Notes: generated by a model not told the origin, from the letters alone. 64,000 nucleotides of DNA from Nonomuraea sp. MG754425 (GCF_021699195.1 NZ_SSXE01000067.1:1-64000); one strand, 5' to 3'; shown: positions 26,809-38,266, counted from the stretch's first letter. Made by a program: numbers and translations.

Positions 26809-27405
26809 ATCAGCACTGAGCCCCGCATCAACGAGCGTATCCGAGTTCCCGAGGTCCGCCTCGTGGGCCCGAACGGCGAGCAGGTTGGCATCGTCTCGAT
26901 TCACGACGCCCTGAAGCTCGCCCAGGAGGCCGACCTCGACCTCGTCGAGGTCGCGGCCACGGCTCGACCGCCCGTGTGCAAGCTCATGGACTACGGCAAG
27001 TTCAAGTACGAGTCCGCGATGAAGGCGCGCGAAGCGCGCAAGAATCAGGCGCACACGATCATCAAGGAGATCAAGCTCCGGCCCAAGATCGACCCGCACG
27101 ACTACGAGACCAAGAAGGGTCACGTGGTGCGGTTCCTGAAGGCCGGAGACAAGGTCAAAGTCACGATCATGTTCCGCGGGCGCGAGCAGTCCCGGCCGGA
27201 ACTCGGTTTCCGGCTGCTGCAGCGGCTGGCGGACGACGTCCAGGAGCTCGGCTTCGTGGAGTCCCACGCCAAGCAGGACGGCCGTAACATGATCATGGTG
27301 ATCGGTCCGCACAAGAAGAAGGCCGAGGCCAAGGCCGAGAAGGCCGCAGCCAAGGCACAGCGTGGCAGCGAGGGCAGCGAGGAGCCTTCCCCCGAGGAAG
27401 TGTGA
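26809..27405 (+). CDS. infC: Translation initiation factor IF-3
   Basis: IF-3 binds the 30S subunit and controls start codon selection. The 198-residue protein has the N-terminal domain ([17 protein letters not shown]), the linker ([12 protein letters not shown]) and the C-terminal domain ([19 protein letters not shown]), plus an Ala/Lys/Glu tail. I place the start at ATC (26809): AGGAGG (26799-26804) lies 4 bases upstream and the protein then begins [11 protein letters not shown] as in its family. Rare AUU/AUC starts are established for infC and make it autoregulated, because IF-3 rejects such starts. An in-frame ATG at 26719 lies in the terminator hairpin and is not believable. Confidence 0.93.
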   Translation: MSTEPRINERIRVPEVRLVGPNGEQVGIVSIHDALKLAQEADLDLVEVAATARPPVCKLMDYGKFKYESAMKAREARKNQAHTIIKEIKLRPKIDPHDYETKKGHVVRFLKAGDKVKVTIMFRGREQSRPELGFRLLQRLADDVQELGFVESHAKQDGRNMIMVIGPHKKKAEAKAEKAAAKAQRGSEGSEEPSPEEV

Positions 27406-27528
27406 CCCGCGGCCGGGGTTAGCCTTACAGCGCCCCAAGCAGCCACAGGCCGACGTAAGACGCCGCGACCGGGCCGGCCAGCCACCGGCCCGGCCACCGG
27501 CACGACCGAAACGAGGAGAGACGGCGAC

Positions 27529-27723
27529 ATGCCGAAGATGAAGACGCACAGCGGTGCGAAGAAGCGGTTCCGGGTCACCGGCACCGGCAAGATCAAGCGT
27601 CGCCGTGCCAACCGCGCGCACTACAACGAGTGGAAGTCGTCCACGCTGACGCGCCGTCTCAAGAACGAGGTCGTCCTTTCCGACGCCGACTCCAAGAAGA
27701 TCAAGAAGCTGCTCGCCAAGTAG
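27529..27723 (+). CDS. rpmI: 50S ribosomal protein L35
   Basis: L35 is a small protein of the large ribosomal subunit. The 64-residue basic protein starts [20 protein letters not shown], the family signature. GAGGAG precedes the ATG. The 123-base gap after infC contains a GGGCCGG/CCGGCCC hairpin (about 27473-27493) but no T-run. It lies 24 bases before rplT and is cotranscribed with it. Confidence 0.96.
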   Translation: MPKMKTHSGAKKRFRVTGTGKIKRRRANRAHYNEWKSSTLTRRLKNEVVLSDADSKKIKKLLAK

Positions 27724-27747
27724 CGCGAACCCCCGGGGAGAACAAAC

Positions 27748-28131
27748 ATGGCACGCGTGAAGCGGGCGCTCAACGCCAAGAAGAAGCGTAAGGTCGTCCT
27801 CGAGAGGGCGAGCGGGTATCGCGGCCAGCGGTCGCGTCTGTACCGCAAGGCCAAGGAGCAGATGCTCCACTCGATGACGTACGCCTACCGGGACCGCAAG
27901 GACCGCAAGGGCACCTTCCGTCGTCTGTGGATCCAGCGCATCAACGCTGCTGCCCGCCAGAACGGCATGACCTACAACCGCCTGATCCAAGGTCTGCGTC
28001 TGGCAAACATCGAGGTCGACAGGAAGATCCTGGCCGACCTCGCGGTGAACGACAGTCAGACTTTCGCCACGCTCGTCGAAGCCGCCAAGAAGGCGCTCCC
28101 GGCGAACGTGAACGCTCCGGCCGCGAGCTGA
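27748..28131 (+). CDS. rplT: 50S ribosomal protein L20
   Basis: L20 binds 23S rRNA early in large-subunit assembly and, in several bacteria, represses its own operon by binding the leader mRNA. The 127-residue protein has the basic N-terminal extension ([18 protein letters not shown]) and the globular C-terminal domain ([23 protein letters not shown]). GGGGAG precedes the ATG. A strong terminator follows 19 bases after the stop. Confidence 0.96.
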   Translation: MARVKRALNAKKKRKVVLERASGYRGQRSRLYRKAKEQMLHSMTYAYRDRKDRKGTFRRLWIQRINAAARQNGMTYNRLIQGLRLANIEVDRKILADLAVNDSQTFATLVEAAKKALPANVNAPAAS

Positions 28132-28150
28132 GCCGGTCGAGCTGACCGAG

Positions 28151-28178
28151 GGGCCCACCGATGACGGTGGGCCCTTTG
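28151..28178 (+). terminator. Intrinsic terminator after rplT
   Basis: GGGCCCACCG (28151-28160) pairs perfectly with CGGTGGGCCC (28165-28174) around a 4-base loop and is followed by TTTG. It separates the ribosomal protein genes from the methyltransferase gene 28 bases on. Confidence 0.85.
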
Positions 28179-28206
28179 TTGCTGTCTGAACGAGTGGGAG
28201 AGAGTT

Positions 28207-29010
28207 GTGGCGGGGTCCGAGCTGACCAACGTCAGGTCGCCGCGGGTGAAGGCCGCCAGGCGGCTGACCAAGCGGGCCTTCCGCGATCAGGACAGGAAGT
28301 TCCTGGCCGAGGGGCCCCAGGCGGTGCGCGAGGCGCTCCGGCTCGACGGCGTGACGCTGGAGCTGTTCAGCACGGCCGAGGCCGAACTGCGCCACCCCGA
28401 GCTCATCGACGAGGCCGCGCTCAAGGGTGTGCCCGTGCACCGGGCCAGCGGCGAGGTCATGGCGGAGCTGTCGCAGACCGTCACCCCCCAGGGGCTGGTG
28501 GCCGTCTGCCGGCTCGTGCACGTGCCGCTGGAGGAGGCGCTGACCGGCCGGCCGCGGCTGGTCGCGATGCTCGCGCACGTCCGCGACCCGGGCAACGCCG
28601 GGACCGTGATGCGGGCCGCCGACGCCGCCGGGGCCGACTCGGTGATCTTCACCGACGCCTCCGTGGACCCGTACAACGGCAAGTGCGTACGGGCCAGCGT
28701 GGGAAGTCTGTTCCATCTGCCCGTCGCGATCGGTGCACCGGTGGGCGCCGCCGTGCGTCAACTCAAGGAGCGGGGCCTGCGGGTGCTGGCGGCCGACGGC
28801 TCGGGCAAGCACACGCTCGACGACGTCGATCTCTCGGGACCCACCGCGTGGATCTTCGGCAACGAGGCCTGGGGACTACCGGAGGAGATACTCGCCGAGG
28901 CGGACGATGTGGTCAGAGTGCCCATCTACGGACAGGCTGAAAGTCTCAACCTGGCCACTGCCGCGGCGGTATGCCTTTACTCCTCGGCCAGGGCGCAGCG
29001 AGTGCCCTAG
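28207..29010 (+). CDS. TrmH/SpoU family RNA 2'-O-methyltransferase
   Basis: The 267-residue protein is a SPOUT-fold RNA ribose methyltransferase. Its N-terminal substrate-binding domain (KAARRLTKRAFRDQDRKFLAEG) is followed by the knotted catalytic domain with ARVRDPGNAG-like AHVRDPGNAGTVMRAA, FGNEAWGLPEEI and VRVPIYGQAESLNLATAA, the S-adenosylmethionine motifs. It probably modifies 23S rRNA, but the target site cannot be read. The start is GTG. The gene before pheS is conserved in actinomycetes. It ends 50 bases before the histidine kinase start. Confidence 0.92.
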   Translation: MAGSELTNVRSPRVKAARRLTKRAFRDQDRKFLAEGPQAVREALRLDGVTLELFSTAEAELRHPELIDEAALKGVPVHRASGEVMAELSQTVTPQGLVAVCRLVHVPLEEALTGRPRLVAMLAHVRDPGNAGTVMRAADAAGADSVIFTDASVDPYNGKCVRASVGSLFHLPVAIGAPVGAAVRQLKERGLRVLAADGSGKHTLDDVDLSGPTAWIFGNEAWGLPEEILAEADDVVRVPIYGQAESLNLATAAAVCLYSSARAQRVP

Positions 29011-29060
29011 GGGGCCGGAAACCCGCTATTGTCGGCGTTGTAGGCGGAGGAGGCGAGGTC

Positions 29061-31323
<2,263 letters not shown>

Positions 31324-31324
<1 letters not shown>

Positions 31325-33879
31325 TGAAGGTCCCGCTTTCCTGGCTGCGGGAGTACGTCGATCTCCCGGCGGCCACCGCTCACGAGGTGGCCGACAAGCT
31401 CACCGCGGCCGGGCTCAAGCTCGAGTCGATCGCCTCCTACGGGCACGACGTCAAGAACGTCGTCGTCGGCGAGGTGCTCGAGATCGAGGAGCTGACCGGG
31501 TTCAAGAAGCCGATCAGGCACTGCCGGGTCGAGGTGGGCGAGGCCGAGCCGCGGCTGATCGTCTGCGGCGCGACGAACTTCGCCGCCGGCGACCGGGTGC
31601 CCGTCGTCCTGCCCGGCGGCGTGCTGCCCGGCGGGTTCGAGGTCGGGTCGCGCAAGACGTACGGGCGCATGTCCGAGGGCATGATCTGCTCCGAGCGGGA
31701 GCTGGGCCTCGGCGACGACCACAACGGCATCATGGTGCTGCCCGCCGACACGCCGATCGGCACCGACGTGGTCGAGCTGCTCGGGCTGCGCGACGACGTG
31801 ATCGAGCTGGAGATCACGCCCGACATCGGCTACGCCCTGTCGATCCGCGGGGTGGCGCGCGAGGTGGCCACGGCGTTCGGGGTGGACTTCCGCGACCCCG
31901 CCGCCGTCGAGCCGCCGCCCGTCGAGACCGAGACGGCGTGGCCGGCCTCGATCGCCGACCCGACGGCCTGCGACCGGTTCGTGCTGCGCGAGGTGAGCGG
32001 GTTCGACCCGGCCGCGCAGAGCCCGCTGTGGATGCGGGTACGCCTGAACCGGGCCGGCATGCGTCCGGTGTCCCTGGCCGTCGACATCACCAACTACCTG
32101 ATGCTGGAGCTGGGGCAGCCGCTGCACGCGTTCGACCGGGGCAGGCTGCGCGGCGAGATCGTCGTGCGCCGGGCCGCGGCCGGCGAGCGGCTGGAGACGC
32201 TCGACCACGTGGTGCGCGAGCTCGACCCCGACGACATCCTCATCACCGACCAGTCCGGGCCGATCTCGATGGCCGGCACGATGGGCGGCCTGGAGACCGA
32301 GATCTCCGACGGCTCCACCGACATCGTCATCGAGGCCGCCCACTTCTCCGCCACCGGGATCTCCCGCGAGTCCCGCAGGCACGGGCTCGTGTCCGAGGCC
32401 AGCAAGCGGTTCGAGCGCGGCGTCGACCGCGAGCTGCCGCTGGTCGCCTCCTGGCGGGCCGTACGGCTGCTGGCCGAACTGGGCGGCGCCACCGTACGGC
32501 CCGGCGTCACGCACGCCGAGGTCGCCGTGGAGCCCGCGCGCATCGCCATCCCGTCCGGCTACCCCGGCCGGGTGGCGGGCGTCGACTACTCCAAGGACAC
32601 CGTGGTCGCGCGGCTGGAGCAGGTCGGCTGCGTGGTGGCCGACGGCGACGACCCGGCCGTGCGCAAGGGCGGCGTGGCCCCGACCGGGGTCGTGACCGGC
32701 GGCGCGCTGGCGGCCAAGCTGGCCGTCACCGGCGACGACATGATCACCGTGACGCCGCCGTCCTGGCGGCCCGACCTCACCGACCCCAACGACCTGGCCG
32801 AGGAGGTCATCCGGCTGGAGGGCTACGAGAGCCTCCCGTCGGTGCTGCCCTCCGCCCCGGCCGGGGCCGGGCTCACTGAGGGGCAGCGGCTGCACAGGCG
32901 GGTCGGCCGGGCGCTGGCCGAGGGCGGCTACGTCGAGGTGCTCAGCTACCCGTTCATCAGCGGCGACGACTTCGACCGGCTGCTGCTGCCCGCCGACGAC
33001 GCGCGCCGCCTGGCCGCGCGGCTGGCCAACCCGCTGTCCGAGGACGAGCCGCTGATGCGCACGACGCTGCTGCCGGGGCTGCTCAAGACCCTCGTGCGCA
33101 ACGCCGGTCGCGGCTTCTCCGACGTGGCGCTGTTCGAATCCGGGTCCGTCTACCGGCCCCGTCCGAGCGCGCCCGAGACGGCGCCCGTGCTGGGCGTCGA
33201 GCGCCGGCCGACCGCCGAGGAGATCGCCTCCATCGAGGCGGCGCTGCCCGACCAGCCACTGCGGGTCGCCGCGGTGCTGGCCGGCGAGTTCGAGCGGTCC
33301 GGCTGGTGGGGCGACGGGCGTACCGCCTCGTGGGCGGACGCGGTCCAGGCCGCCCGGCTGGTCGCGGCCGAGGCGCGGGTCGAGCTGTCCATCAGCGCCG
33401 ACCAGCACGAGCCCTGGCACCCCGGCCGGTGCGCCGCCCTCTACGTGGGCGACACGCTGGTGGGGCACGCCGGGGAGCTGCATCCGCGGGTCATCGAGGC
33501 GTACGGGCTGCCGGCGCGTACGGCGGCGATGGAGCTGGAGCTGACGCGGCTGGAGGCCGCCATGCCGGGCCCGGTGCAGACGCCCTCGGTGTCGGCCTAC
33601 CCGGTGGCCACCCAGGACGTCGCGCTGATCGTGCCCGACTTCACGCCGGTGGCCGACGTGGAGGCCGCGCTGCGCGACGGGGCCGGCGACCTGCTGGAGT
33701 CGATCCGGCTGTTCGACGTGTACGCCGGGGAGCAGGTGGGCGAGGGGAACAAGTCGCTCGCCTACTCGATGCGGTTCCGCGCCTCCGACCGGACGCTGAC
33801 GGTCGAGGAGACCACGGCGGCGCGCGACGCCGCGGTGGCGATGGCGGCCGATCGGGTGGGGGCGCAGCCTCGCACGTGA
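31324..33879 (+). CDS. pheT: Phenylalanyl-tRNA synthetase beta subunit
   Basis: PheT binds tRNA-Phe and edits mischarged Tyr. The 851-residue protein has the N-terminal tRNA-binding EMAP-like domain (about 40-150), the B3/B4 editing domain (about 205-370, with GTMGGLETEISDGSTD), the B5 DNA-binding-like domain, the catalytic-like core and the C-terminal ferredoxin-like anticodon domain (about 755-851, VSAYPVATQDVALIV). It is coupled to pheS and is followed by a strong hairpin. In Streptomyces arginine genes follow pheT; here accessory genes do. Confidence 0.96.
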
Positions 33880-33889
33880 GGGCTTCGCG

Positions 33890-33921
33890 GGGGCCGGCGC
33901 GGCGGTTGCCGTGCCGGCCCC
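33890..33921. terminator. Bidirectional hairpin after pheT
   Basis: Bases 33890-33903 pair with 33908-33921 (14 pairs, one G-U) around a GGTT loop. It starts 10 bases after the pheT stop and touches the stop codon of the convergent Uma2 gene, so it probably ends both transcripts. Confidence 0.75.
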
Positions 33922-34527
33922 TCAGCGGGTGCGCCCGCGGTACAGCGTGGTGAGATCGATGTCGATGTCGAACGGGACCGTGAGCTTGAGCCGGTCGTGA
34001 TGGACGCCGTTGCCGGCGTACGACTTCGTGGCGGGGTCGAGTTCGTAGACGAAGACGGCGGGGCGGTCGTGGATCTCCTCGATACGCCAGAAATGGGGCA
34101 CGCCCGCCTCGGCGTAGCGGACGGGCTTGCGTTCCCTGTCACGCACCGCGGAGTCGGGCGAGACCACTTCGACGGCGAGCACGACGTCGGCGGCCTCGAA
34201 GCAGGTGACCTCCTGGCCGATGATCGCTTCGGGGCCCACGACGATGAGGTCGGGTTCCGGGCGTTGCCGCGGACCCAGCTTGACGCTCATCTCCTGGAGC
34301 ACCTCGTGGCCTGGCGGCAGGAAATCCTCGAGCTTGAGGTGCAGCCGGAAGAGGGTGGATTGGTGGAAGTGGCTCCGAGGGGCGCGGAAGACCAGGGCGC
34401 CGTCGATCAGCTCTGTGTGCGGGGGCGTGTCAGGAAGGCGATCGAGGTCCGCCGCGACGAAGCCTCGCGGCGGCGGGAGAAGCCGATCGGGGAGCGAGGC
34501 GGGCGTCAGGTCGGTTTCGGCGGGCAC
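33922..34527 (-). CDS. Uma2 family (DUF820) endonuclease-fold protein
   Basis: The 201-residue protein belongs to the Uma2 family, which has a PD-(D/E)xK nuclease fold and is strongly expanded in actinomycetes and cyanobacteria. Visible positions are PDLIVV (Asp), AVEVVSPDS (Glu) and RERKPVRYAEAGVPHFW (Lys). Its biological role is not known; some authors suspect mobile-element or toxin origins. It is convergent with pheT and divergent from the small gene at 34592. Confidence 0.88.
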   Translation of the reverse strand: MPAETDLTPASLPDRLLPPPRGFVAADLDRLPDTPPHTELIDGALVFRAPRSHFHQSTLFRLHLKLEDFLPPGHEVLQEMSVKLGPRQRPEPDLIVVGPEAIIGQEVTCFEAADVVLAVEVVSPDSAVRDRERKPVRYAEAGVPHFWRIEEIHDRPAVFVYELDPATKSYAGNGVHHDRLKLTVPFDIDIDLTTLYRGRTR

Positions 34528-34591
34528 GGCGCAACGCTATCCGTCCGGGGCGCTCATGCCTCGTGAACGCCGGAAAGGGGAAGGCCGGGCG

Positions 34592-34825
34592 ATGACGCAG
34601 TTGCTGGTGTTCGGTGAGCGGGACGACGCCGAGGAGGTCGCCGAGACGCTGGGGGAGAGGTTTCCCGGGCTGGGCGTGCCGCGGGTGGTGCGGGAGACGC
34701 TCGCCGGCGAGGACGACGCCGAGGACGCGCAGTGGCTGGTCGTGGTCGAGGGGCTGGACGAAGCCGCCCTGGCCGAGGTGGACGAGCTGGTCGCGCGGCA
34801 CGACGGCTGGCGGGAGGCGGGCTGA
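34592..34825 (+). CDS. Small acidic hypothetical protein
   Basis: The 77-residue protein is acidic (many Glu and Asp) and has an alternating beta/alpha pattern: LLVFGERDDAEEVAETLGERF, then WLVVVEGLDEAALAEVDELVARHDGW. It resembles short actinomycete hypothetical proteins with a ferredoxin-like or regulator-of-RNase fold, but I do not recognise the family. AAGGGGAAGG precedes the ATG. It lies 60 bases before the metallophosphoesterase gene and may be cotranscribed with it. Confidence 0.6.
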   Translation: MTQLLVFGERDDAEEVAETLGERFPGLGVPRVVRETLAGEDDAEDAQWLVVVEGLDEAALAEVDELVARHDGWREAG

Positions 34826-34885
34826 GGTGTTCGCCGCGTAGCGAACACGGGCTCCGGCGGGCCGTGCGGGGTGGAGAGTGGGGGC

Positions 34886-35629
34886 ATGCGTGTCGCCGTG
34901 CTCTCCGACGTCCATGGTGTGCTGCCCGCGCTCGAGGCGGTGCTGGCCGAGCCCGACGTGGCCGGGGCCGACCTGATCGTGCTGACCGGCGATGTCGCCG
35001 CAGGGCCGATGCCCGTCCAGACGCTCGATCTGCTGGTCTCGCTGGGTGAGCGGGTCCGGTGGGTGGCCGGGAACGCCGACCGGGAGCTGGTCGAGGCGGC
35101 CGGGGGGAAGGACAGCCCTTATCCGTCGTCCCGGTGGGCGGCGGGGCGACTGCGTGCCGATCAGGTGGAGCTGCTGGCCGGGCTGCCCGCGCGGCAGGTG
35201 CTGGAGCTGGGGCGGCTGGGCACGACCCTGTTCGTGCACGCGACGCCGCGCGGTGACGAGGAGATGATCCTGGTCGACAGCTCCCTGGAGCGGTGGGGCG
35301 AGGTGCTGGCGGGGGAGAGCGCCGAGACCGTGGTGCTGGGGCACACGCACATGCCGTTCGTGCGGCTGGCCGATCGGGTGCTGGTGGTCAACCCGGGGTC
35401 GGTCGGGATGCCGTACGGGAGGTACGGCGCGCAGTGGGCGTTGCTCGACGGGGAGAGCGGCGCGGTGACCTTACGGTGCACGCCGCTCGACGCCCGGCGG
35501 GTGGGGGAGCGGCTCAAGGCCGAAAGCGAGTTCGAGGGGATCGCGGAGTGGGTGGAGGAGTACGTGAGCGGCGTCTACTCCGACGCCGAGGCGCTGCGGG
35601 CGTTCGCCAAGGCTGAGGGAAGGGGTTGA
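34886..35629 (+). CDS. Calcineurin-like metallophosphoesterase
   Basis: The 247-residue protein has the metal-binding motifs LSDVHG, LTGDVAAG, GNAD (as VAGNADRE), and GHTHMPF, with VVNPGSVGMPYG near the end, placing it in the YfcE/MJ0936-type phosphodiesterase group. It probably cuts a small phosphodiester, but the substrate is unknown. ATG at 34886 has GGAG 9 bases upstream and begins exactly at the first beta strand (RVAVLSDVHG), which decides the start. Confidence 0.9.
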   Translation: MRVAVLSDVHGVLPALEAVLAEPDVAGADLIVLTGDVAAGPMPVQTLDLLVSLGERVRWVAGNADRELVEAAGGKDSPYPSSRWAAGRLRADQVELLAGLPARQVLELGRLGTTLFVHATPRGDEEMILVDSSLERWGEVLAGESAETVVLGHTHMPFVRLADRVLVVNPGSVGMPYGRYGAQWALLDGESGAVTLRCTPLDARRVGERLKAESEFEGIAEWVEEYVSGVYSDAEALRAFAKAEGRG

Positions 35630-35739
35630 GCGGGAAGGGCCGAGCGGGGCCGCCCGCCCGCAGGGGTGGCGCCTGTGGGGTGTGCCTGTTGGGTGGTGGT
35701 GCGTGTCGGCCGGGTGCGGGAGGGTGGCTCGCCGGAGTG

Positions 35740-37026
35740 TCAGGTGGTGGCTTCGGCGGCGGCGGCCTCGCGGCGGGACTTCTCGGCGAGCGCGTGCTCG
35801 TCCGTCCCGGAGTCGTAGCGGCGGAACGTCGGGAGCGCGGCGGCCAGGGCCAGGACGGCGGCCACGCAGATGACGCCGCCGCCCGTGAGGGAGAAGCGGG
35901 TGCCGCCGACGCTCGCCATCAGGCTGGCCCTGGCGTTGCCCAGCATCGGGCCGCTGGCGTAGGAGAGCAGCTCGATGCCGGCCAGCCGGCCGCGATACTC
36001 GGGCGGGATCGTCTGGTTCCACATCGTCAGGCGGAAGATGCCGCTGATCATGTCGGCGGCGCCCGCCAGCGCGATGCAGACGAAGACCAGCCAGACGCTC
36101 GGGGCCAGGCCGGTCAGGGCCACCGCCACGCCCCAGAGCACGGCCGCGACGATCACGCCGAGGCCGTGCCGCCGCACCCGGGCCGTCCAGCGGCCGGTGA
36201 GGGAGGCGAGCAGCGCGCCGACCGCGGCGGCCGAGTAGAGCAGGCCGAGGGCCTGCGGCGCTCTCAGCTCGTCGGCCAGGAACGGGAACAGCGCCGTGGA
36301 CATCGCGAACACCATGGCGGCGATGTCCACCAGGTAGGTGCCCATCAGGTCGCGGCGGCTCACCGCGTACCGCAGGCCCTCGACCAGCGACCGGAGCGAG
36401 GCGGGGGCGGCGTTCTCGGCGGGCGGGAGCGACCTGACCCGCCAGAGCAGCAGCAGCGACAGCGCGAAGGTCAGCGTGTCCAGGGCGTAGGCGGAGGCGG
36501 TGCTCCACGTGACCAGCACGCCGCCGAGCGCCGGGGCGACGATGGCGCCGAAGTTCCAGCGCAGGCTCGACAGCACGGCGGCGGCGCCCTGCTGCTCGTG
36601 CCTGACCACCTGCTGGATCACGGCTTCCAGGCTCGGACGCTGCAGGGACGCGATCGCGGTGGAGATCGCGCCCATCACGTACAGGACCCAGATCTGCGGG
36701 TCGGGCAGCAGCGCGTTGACCGTGAGCGCGGCCGAGGTCCCCAGCAGGCCGAACTCGCTCAGAACGATGATCTTGCGCCGGTCGAGCGCGTCGGCGATGG
36801 CCCCGCCCCACAGGCCGCACACCACCATCGGCACGAACTCCGCCAGGCTCACCAGGCCGACCGCCAGGTAGGAGTCCGTCAGCTCCTTCATCTGGTACGG
36901 CACCGCGACCATCGCGATCATCGTGCCGAACATCGTGATGACCCCGGAGCTGAAGAGCAACCGGTAGTCGCGGGAGTCACGCAACGGGCTCAGGTCCAGC
37001 GAAAGGTGCCGGACCAGGCGTTTCAC
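35740..37026 (-). CDS. MFS transporter, enterobactin exporter (DHA3)-like
   Basis: The 428-residue membrane protein has about twelve spans and the MFS_3 features seen in EntS and macrolide-type exporters: LSPLRDSRDYRLLFSSGVITMFG at the start, the loop GGAIADALDRRKIIVLSE between spans 2 and 3, and LRWNFGAIVAPALGGVL. It probably exports a small molecule; the substrate is unknown. GTG at 37026 is the likely start, but its ribosome binding site is weak. No regulator or siderophore genes lie nearby. Confidence 0.82.
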   Translation of the reverse strand: MKRLVRHLSLDLSPLRDSRDYRLLFSSGVITMFGTMIAMVAVPYQMKELTDSYLAVGLVSLAEFVPMVVCGLWGGAIADALDRRKIIVLSEFGLLGTSAALTVNALLPDPQIWVLYVMGAISTAIASLQRPSLEAVIQQVVRHEQQGAAAVLSSLRWNFGAIVAPALGGVLVTWSTASAYALDTLTFALSLLLLWRVRSLPPAENAAPASLRSLVEGLRYAVSRRDLMGTYLVDIAAMVFAMSTALFPFLADELRAPQALGLLYSAAAVGALLASLTGRWTARVRRHGLGVIVAAVLWGVAVALTGLAPSVWLVFVCIALAGAADMISGIFRLTMWNQTIPPEYRGRLAGIELLSYASGPMLGNARASLMASVGGTRFSLTGGGVICVAAVLALAAALPTFRRYDSGTDEHALAEKSRREAAAAEATT

Positions 37027-37098
37027 TGCAGGTAGCACGAAGTGACATTGTCCGGTAGCCGCTGACCTCCGGGCAAATACATTACGGGGACACGGCGG

Positions 37099-37124
37099 CG
37101 GCCCCCCGGAACTCCGGGGGGCCG
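37099..37124 (-). terminator. Hairpin terminator after the NTF2-like gene
   Basis: An 11-pair perfect stem (37099-37109 with 37114-37124) with an AACT loop lies 15 bases past the stop of the minus-strand gene at 37140-37490 and upstream of the MFS gene. Confidence 0.65.
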
Positions 37125-37139
37125 GTACGCGGCGAGGCT

Positions 37140-37490
37140 CTAGCCCGGGACCTTGTCCAGGAAGCCGAGCACCTTGCTGATCCGGCCGTCCTCGGCCAGC
37201 TCGACCACGTCGAACCCGGTCGCCACCGGTTCCCCGCCCTCCGGGCCCAGGTGCCAGGTGAAGCGGGCGGTGTGGTGGTGGGTGTCGAACAGGTCGCCGG
37301 GGGTGAAGACCAGGCCGGGGAACATGCCCTGCGCGCCCTCGATCGCGGCCGCGATCCCGGCGTGGCCGGCGACGTCGGCGAGCGGGTCGGTGTAGGTGGC
37401 GTCCGCGGTCCACAGCTCGGCGACGGCCTTGGCGCGGGCCTCGGGGTCGGTCTGGTTCCAGCAGGCGGTGTAGCGGTCGGCGAGGTTCAT
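37140..37490 (-). CDS. NTF2/SnoaL-like small domain protein
   Basis: The 116-residue protein is a single SnoaL-like (NTF2 superfamily) cone fold, with RYTACWNQTDPEARAKAVAE, WTADATYTDPLADVAGHAGI and FTWHLGPEGGEPVATGFDVV. Such proteins can be isomerases, hydrolases or ligand-binding subunits; nothing here sets the activity. Its 3' side carries a clear terminator. It lies 51 bases downstream of the small membrane protein gene and is likely in the same transcript. A decayed relative is found at 41898-42020. Confidence 0.82.
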   Translation of the reverse strand: MNLADRYTACWNQTDPEARAKAVAELWTADATYTDPLADVAGHAGIAAAIEGAQGMFPGLVFTPGDLFDTHHHTARFTWHLGPEGGEPVATGFDVVELAEDGRISKVLGFLDKVPG

Positions 37491-37541
37491 GGGTGGTGCC
37501 CTTCTTCCGGGTGTCTGTGGTGTTCGCGGCGGGCGCTGTGG

Positions 37542-37952
37542 TCAGCCGGTGCGGCGGGTCCGGCGCAGGCCGGTGATCTGGAGCTCGGCGAAGACGGCGA
37601 CCACCAGGGCCTGGGCGATGGCCCAGATCGCGCCGACGGTGGTGAGGCCGGCCGCGCCGGTGACGACGGCGGCGATGCTGCCCAGGGTCCAGACGATGTT
37701 CATCGCGATCACGACCCTGGTGCCGGCGGGGCTGATGTCGCGGCGGGCGGCGAGGACGGCGACCGCGACGCCGTACGCGAGGAGGAAGGCGCCGATGCCG
37801 CGCAGCAGGCCGGTGTCCGGGCCGAGCAGGGTGCCGACCGGGCCGGCGAAGGCGAGGTAGACCAGCCCGTTGCCGCCCGTGACCACGGCGTCGGCGGCCA
37901 GCGTGAGGCGCAGGAACTTCGTCCGGTCAGGGGTGACGGTCAGGGCGGTCAT
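37542..37952 (-). CDS. Small integral membrane protein
   Basis: The 136-residue protein has four predicted spans (about 17-37, 45-66, 76-98, 104-125), for example GIGAFLLAYGVAVAVLAA and VVIAMNIVWTLGSIAAVVTG. It resembles actinomycete DUF-class integral membrane proteins of unknown role. AAGGAG precedes the ATG. A CRP-like site lies 131 bases upstream of the start. It probably forms an operon with the NTF2-like gene. Confidence 0.75.
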   Translation of the reverse strand: MTALTVTPDRTKFLRLTLAADAVVTGGNGLVYLAFAGPVGTLLGPDTGLLRGIGAFLLAYGVAVAVLAARRDISPAGTRVVIAMNIVWTLGSIAAVVTGAAGLTTVGAIWAIAQALVVAVFAELQITGLRRTRRTG

Positions 37953-38082
37953 GTCGGGCTCCTTCAGGATGGCCTCGGTCGTGCGGACACCTGAAAGATG
38001 CCAGGCCAGGAGTAGGGGCCGCGATTACGCGCCAGGTAACGAGGAGCGGCGACACCCGCGCTGAGCTGGGAGAACGTGGAAT

Positions 38083-38098
38083 TGTGAACGTTGTCACA
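38083..38098. promoter_or_regulatory. CRP/FNR-type binding site
   Basis: TGTGA-ACGTTG-TCACA is an exact match to the classic TGTGA-N6-TCACA core bound by cyclic AMP receptor proteins, also seen for actinobacterial CRP. It lies 131 bases upstream of the minus-strand membrane gene, the only gene it could serve as an upstream site. One exact match by chance in a window this size is uncommon but possible. Confidence 0.45.
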
Positions 38099-38225
38099 GG
38101 GCCTCGGGAGCAGGCGGCGGCAGGGCCCGGCCCGGCCGGTCAAGGCTCCGACGGGGTCCGGCCCCGGCCTCGTGTTCCGGCCCTGAGCGGTCATGGCTCC
38201 GAGCGGTTGCGGCCCTGAGCCGCGG

Positions 38226-38257
38226 TCCGGCCCTGGCCGGGGCGGGTCAGGGCCGGA
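38226..38257 (-). terminator. Hairpin after the acyl-CoA synthetase gene
   Basis: TCCGGCCCTG (38226-38235) pairs perfectly with CAGGGCCGGA (38248-38257) around 12 bases. It lies 9 bases past the stop of the minus-strand synthetase gene. It has no T-run. Confidence 0.55.
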
Positions 38258-38266
38258 ACGCGTGGG

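Larger units (their letters stand above)
37953..38266. other. Gap between membrane gene and acyl-CoA synthetase gene
   Basis: No gene is evident in these 314 bases. They hold the upstream region of the minus-strand membrane gene, a CRP-like palindrome (38083-38098), GC-rich near-repeats of GGCTCCGA and CGGCCCTGAG (about 38145-38222) and a terminator hairpin for the acyl-CoA synthetase gene (38226-38257). Confidence 0.6.

Noticed and set aside
37027-37139. Promoter for the MFS gene
   Set aside because: Only scattered TAnnnT matches on the minus strand and no matching -35; not strong enough to report as a feature.
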